Shown here: positions 6,875 to 8,620 of the stretch, piece after piece | Layout of the letters: every line of letters begins with the position of its first letter | Numbering within the stretch: the first letter of the stretch is position 1 | Origin: Calditrichota bacterium | GTDB lineage: Bacteria > Calditrichota > Calditrichia > RBG-13-44-9 > J075 | DNA: 8,620 bases | Reading direction: 5' to 3' | Assembly (NCBI GenBank): GCA_003695285.1 | Contig: RFIL01000265.1 | Span: 1-8,620 of the forward strand | Notes under the pieces: model-generated | Database searches by the model: none | What the model saw: only the letters and a program-made list of their open reading frames with translations | Told to the model about the DNA's origin: nothing | Position numbers and translations under genes: made by a program

Positions 6875-6903
6875 TCTATAAAAACGTATGTATCGCTTTT
6901 TCA
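6875..6903 (-). promoter_or_regulatory. Possible promoter of the SRPBCC-DUF1801-YdeI operon
   Basis: On the minus strand TGAAAA (6903-6898) is followed after 17 bases by TATAGA (6880-6875), 22 bases before the ATG at 6852. The -10 box is fair and the -35 box is weak. It is the best candidate near the operon start, but the AT-rich region makes chance matches likely. Confidence 0.3.
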
Positions 6904-6916
6904 GCGTTTTAAAGCC

Positions 6917-7024
6917 ATGGAATATAAAAATTCCATTAGCGATAAACAACGCCAGAAGTTATTGATGGAGATAAAGGGGAAATCCTGTCTCGAGAAGAAG
7001 CGATTCGTCCCCGGAGCCATATAA
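6917..7024 (+). other. Small open frame, 35 codons, possibly a gene remnant
   Basis: Starting at the ATG at 6917 the frame encodes a charged, protein-like peptide: MEYKNSISDKQRQKLLMEIK, then GKSCLEKKRFVPGAI and a TAA stop. Composition and codons look like real coding sequence more than most spurious frames here. However, no Shine-Dalgarno precedes the ATG, and the frame extends upstream only as antisense of the SRPBCC gene. It may be the tail of a lost gene, a small protein or chance. I recognise no family. Confidence 0.2.
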
Positions 7025-7054
7025 ACAAAACCTTTGCAACGTTCATCAATGAAG

Positions 7055-7104
7055 GTTCACCCTCTCACTCCCACACTCTGTGTAGGAACGAGAGAGGTGT
7101 GAAC
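7055..7104. repeat. Intergenic palindromic element
   Basis: An imperfect inverted repeat: the arm at 7055-7076 and the arm at 7080-7104 surround a three-base loop. Paired blocks are GTTCAC with GTGAAC at the outside, CCTCTC with GAGAGG in the middle and ACAC with GTGT at the inside, with small bulges between. Its inner sequence, CTCTCGTTCC when read on the minus strand, recurs at 5012-5021. No T-run follows on the plus strand. On the minus strand it lies just past the stop of the lipoprotein gene at 7142, so it could help stop or protect that transcript, but it looks mainly like a dispersed repeat. Confidence 0.6.
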
Positions 7105-7141
7105 AGAAGTTCAGGAGAATGCCATTGCAGGAGAGTGGGGT

Positions 7142-7801
7142 TTATGGTTTCAGGAGATATCCAGTGTGTTCAAAGAGGCTGTAGCCATCAAACCTGACCA
7201 CCGAGACCAATCCCTGCTGAGGTGAGAAAAATGCACCGGTCCCCGGAGCATCCAGGACAATCGGTAGTGAATCATAAAAAAAGGTTAAATTGCTATATTC
7301 ATGATTGAGAATTCGTGCTTTGGAGGCATGGCCCATGAAACGGGGTTTTCCGGTTTTTTGAGCAATATCAGGAAGCGAATCTATATTCACATTAACCAGA
7401 TTGGAATCCACCCGGGTCAGAGGCAATATTCCGTTATGGCTTTCTAAAAAACCAAAGAGTCTGGAACGAGTAGCCCCGAACAGCACCAGGTTGGAATCAA
7501 CTATCTGGAAAGTAATCAGAGAGGTATCCGTCATCTCTGATGCGCTATCGTAAACCACTTCCTGAAAAGTAACCGTATTGGAATTCCGGTCGACAATTTT
7601 TAGAGTGGCCCAATCCTGAGTTATCACCGGCTCTTCAAAATGTCGCTTTTCCCACCGAAGATAGTTCCACTCCTGCCCCACCTGCAAATCCGAGAAATCC
7701 TGTACCATCTGCCCGGGCTGGGTGGCATTGTCACATCCGACCCACAAAAAAAGAGCGACACCCAATTTCAGGGAAAATTTGAGAATATGCTTTCTCATCA
7801 T
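7142..7801 (-). CDS. Predicted lipoprotein, unknown function
   Basis: I do not recognise the family. The N-terminus has positive residues (MMRKHILK), a hydrophobic stretch (about 9-21) and LFLWVGC ending at C23, a plausible though not perfect lipobox with tryptophan at -3. The next residue is aspartate. The mature part, about 196 residues, opens with DFSDLQVGQEWNYLRWE (35-51), an opening I associate with lipoproteins of FCB-group bacteria. It continues as beta-rich sequence (WATLKIVDRNSNTVTFQEVV at 64-83) and closes with GAFFSPQQGLVSVVRFDGYS at 189-208. Only one cysteine remains after cleavage, the lipid-bearing one. The strong Shine-Dalgarno AAGGGGG lies two bases before the first ATG and five before the second (7798), so translation may start at the second methionine, giving 218 residues. 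It is 74 bases downstream of the other exported protein and may be co-transcribed. Confidence 0.72.
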   Translation of the reverse strand: MMRKHILKFSLKLGVALFLWVGCDNATQPGQMVQDFSDLQVGQEWNYLRWEKRHFEEPVITQDWATLKIVDRNSNTVTFQEVVYDSASEMTDTSLITFQIVDSNLVLFGATRSRLFGFLESHNGILPLTRVDSNLVNVNIDSLPDIAQKTGKPRFMGHASKARILNHEYSNLTFFYDSLPIVLDAPGTGAFFSPQQGLVSVVRFDGYSLFEHTGYLLKP

Positions 7802-7803
7802 AT

Positions 7804-7810
7804 CCCCCTT
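7804..7810 (-). promoter_or_regulatory. Ribosome binding site deciding between two adjacent ATGs
   Basis: AAGGGGG is followed by AT and then ATGATG. Spacing is two bases to the first ATG and five to the second. Normal spacing of about 5-9 bases favours the second ATG (7798-7796). Confidence 0.6.
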
Positions 7811-7875
7811 TTTGAAAGTTAGTGTAACATTCCCTCATCAAAACTTCTCAAAAATGACCCGGGTCTTTCTGCTGA

Positions 7876-8325
7876 TCATTTCTCAACGGTAAAAGCTTCT
7901 GAAAACACCGGAAGAAATTCGCTCTCTTTTCCCTTGAATCGATAATTGGTTTGCAAGCGATATTCACCAACGCTTCCCAATAGACTCGCTGCCAATTTAA
8001 ACGTAATTTTCGAACCCGGTTTCAACGACCTTAATTTCGTTGGACAATCCGGAAGAGGCAAGTGGGAAATTTGTCTCCAGTTTCCATCTTCTTTCTTCTG
8101 AAAACTGATGTCCAACATTTGTGCACAGATAACGGGATACTCCACCACCTGCTCAGTGCCATTTCGTAACATCACAAGGATGGTGTCCGTTAAATGGTAT
8201 ACCGTTTTGTCGGTGTGCAACAGGACAGTCCGGGCATCGGCACTGGTAACCGGTTTCAACTGCTGCTGCCGGCAGGTGATGCACAGACACAGGCTAATGA
8301 AAAATAGGATCGCCATTCGAACCAT
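7876..8325 (-). CDS. Exported protein with beta-sandwich-like domain, unknown function
   Basis: A 149-residue protein with an N-terminal signal (MVRMAILFFISLCLCITC). A lipidation cysteine at C18 is possible, but threonine at -1 is unusual, so an ordinary signal peptide cannot be excluded. The mature part resembles a small immunoglobulin-like or BsuPI-like beta sandwich: HTDKTVYHLTDTILVMLRNG at 37-56, VEYPVICAQMLDISFQKKED at 61-80, LKPGSKITFKL at 101-111 and GEYRLQTNYRFKGK at 120-133. The pattern 'Y...D.I.v.l.N', then 'l.PG....f', then 'G.YRl' is typical of such domains. C67 and C94 could form a disulphide. The Shine-Dalgarno AGGAGGT is five bases before the ATG, which firmly supports the start. 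The fold assignment is tentative and the role unknown. Confidence 0.75.
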   Translation of the reverse strand: MVRMAILFFISLCLCITCRQQQLKPVTSADARTVLLHTDKTVYHLTDTILVMLRNGTEQVVEYPVICAQMLDISFQKKEDGNWRQISHLPLPDCPTKLRSLKPGSKITFKLAASLLGSVGEYRLQTNYRFKGKESEFLPVFSEAFTVEK

Positions 8326-8330
8326 CTTTT

Positions 8331-8337
8331 ACCTCCT
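8331..8337 (-). promoter_or_regulatory. Consensus Shine-Dalgarno of the 149-residue exported protein
   Basis: AGGAGGT, fully complementary to the usual 16S rRNA 3' end, lies five bases (AAAAG) before the ATG at 8325. It selects this methionine over Met4 and predicts efficient initiation. Confidence 0.85.
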
Positions 8338-8497
8338 GTTCTCCAACCTCAATCTGACATCAACAGAGAACATCCTACTGTCCGGGAACAGGTAACATGC
8401 TCCTCAGTGCTCCCGATCAGGATAGGAAGAGAATGTTCGTGATATCGTAACATTTTAGGTCTATGAAAAATGAGTGATTTATACCCGGACTTTTTTG
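8338..8497. other. Upstream region without a recognisable gene
   Basis: No gene, RNA or strong promoter is apparent. A 95-codon plus-strand frame ending at 8395 is antisense to the exported protein and is not called. A 6-base inverted pair (CATTTT at 8451-8456, AAAATG at 8467-8472) is too weak to interpret. GGTCTAT at 8458-8464 repeats a motif found at 6873-6879. Confidence 0.4.
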
Positions 8498-8576
8498 AAC
8501 TCACCCCCTTTTTCCCCCTCTTTTGGCAAGAGAGGGGGATTATCCCGAAGGGATGCCTTCGCCATGGGGGAGAGTT
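8498..8576. repeat. Nested palindromic element with several hairpins
   Basis: Outer arms AACTCACCCCC (8498-8508) and GGGGGAGAGTT (8566-8576) are complementary except for one position. Inside lies a strong hairpin, CCCCCTCTTTT (8514-8524) with AAGAGAGGGGG (8528-8538): eleven pairs including one G-U and a three-base GGC loop. Next comes either ATCCC/GGGAT (8542-8546, 8550-8554) or the overlapping CGAAGG/CCTTCG (8546-8551, 8556-8561), which exclude each other. No T-run follows on the plus strand and A-rich sequence follows on the minus strand, so it is not a standard terminator. The layout fits a mobile palindromic repeat of MITE or REP type. Confidence 0.7.
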
Positions 8577-8620
8577 GTATAATTAAGGTGGACACAAAAG
8601 AGAAATTTTTCAAAGCACTA

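Noticed and set aside
7856..7865. Perfect 10-base palindrome GACCCGGGTC, flanked by AAA and TTT, after the 149-residue gene
   Set aside because: The centre leaves no loop for a stable hairpin and the remaining stem is about three pairs, so a terminator or operator call is not supported.

Overview
The window is bacterial, with dense protein-coding genes, clear Shine-Dalgarno sequences before most starts and a mid-range G+C content (judged by eye). No rRNA, tRNA, CRISPR array, transposase or phage gene is visible. The organism cannot be fixed from the sequence. Three features lean towards the Fibrobacterota-Chlorobiota-Bacteroidota (FCB) side of the tree, for example Calditrichota-like lineages: a two-receiver plus PPDK-type ATP-grasp protein, secreted lipoproteins that open with an 'LQVGQEWNY' type motif, and many intergenic palindromes. 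This placement is an inference.

Layout. Positions 1-160 hold two copies of a G+C-rich repeat with an imperfect palindrome. A leader of about 300 bases without a convincing gene follows. Two plus-strand genes come next: gdhA (461-1822), an NADP-type hexameric glutamate dehydrogenase closed by a strong intrinsic terminator, and a 998-residue protein (1961-4957). The latter joins a degenerate receiver, an intact-looking receiver, a PEP-synthase-like nucleotide-binding domain and an unrecognised C-terminal region. It lacks the phosphohistidine and PEP/pyruvate domains needed for PEP synthase activity, and it is the most interesting gene here.

From 5247 to the end all genes are on the minus strand and converge on the first two. 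A tight cluster reads SRPBCC membrane-anchored protein (6852-6286), DUF1801 protein (6311-5856) and YdeI-like protein with DUF1801 plus the YdeI C-terminal domain (5846-5247). The first two genes overlap by 26 bases and the last two are 9 bases apart, so the three are very likely one operon. Upstream lie two small exported proteins, 8325-7876 and 7801-7142, which may form a second transcription unit.

How the genes relate. GdhA joins ammonia assimilation to 2-oxoglutarate. The 998-residue protein looks like a signalling or regulatory nucleotide-binding protein, but the terminator between it and gdhA argues against a shared transcript, so a functional link is only conjecture. The three small cytoplasmic or inner-membrane proteins belong to families often found together and have no firm biochemical role. 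The intergenic gaps carry three types of palindromic element (20-66, 7055-7104 with a relative at 5012-5026, and 8498-8576), which suggests a genome rich in dispersed non-coding repeats.
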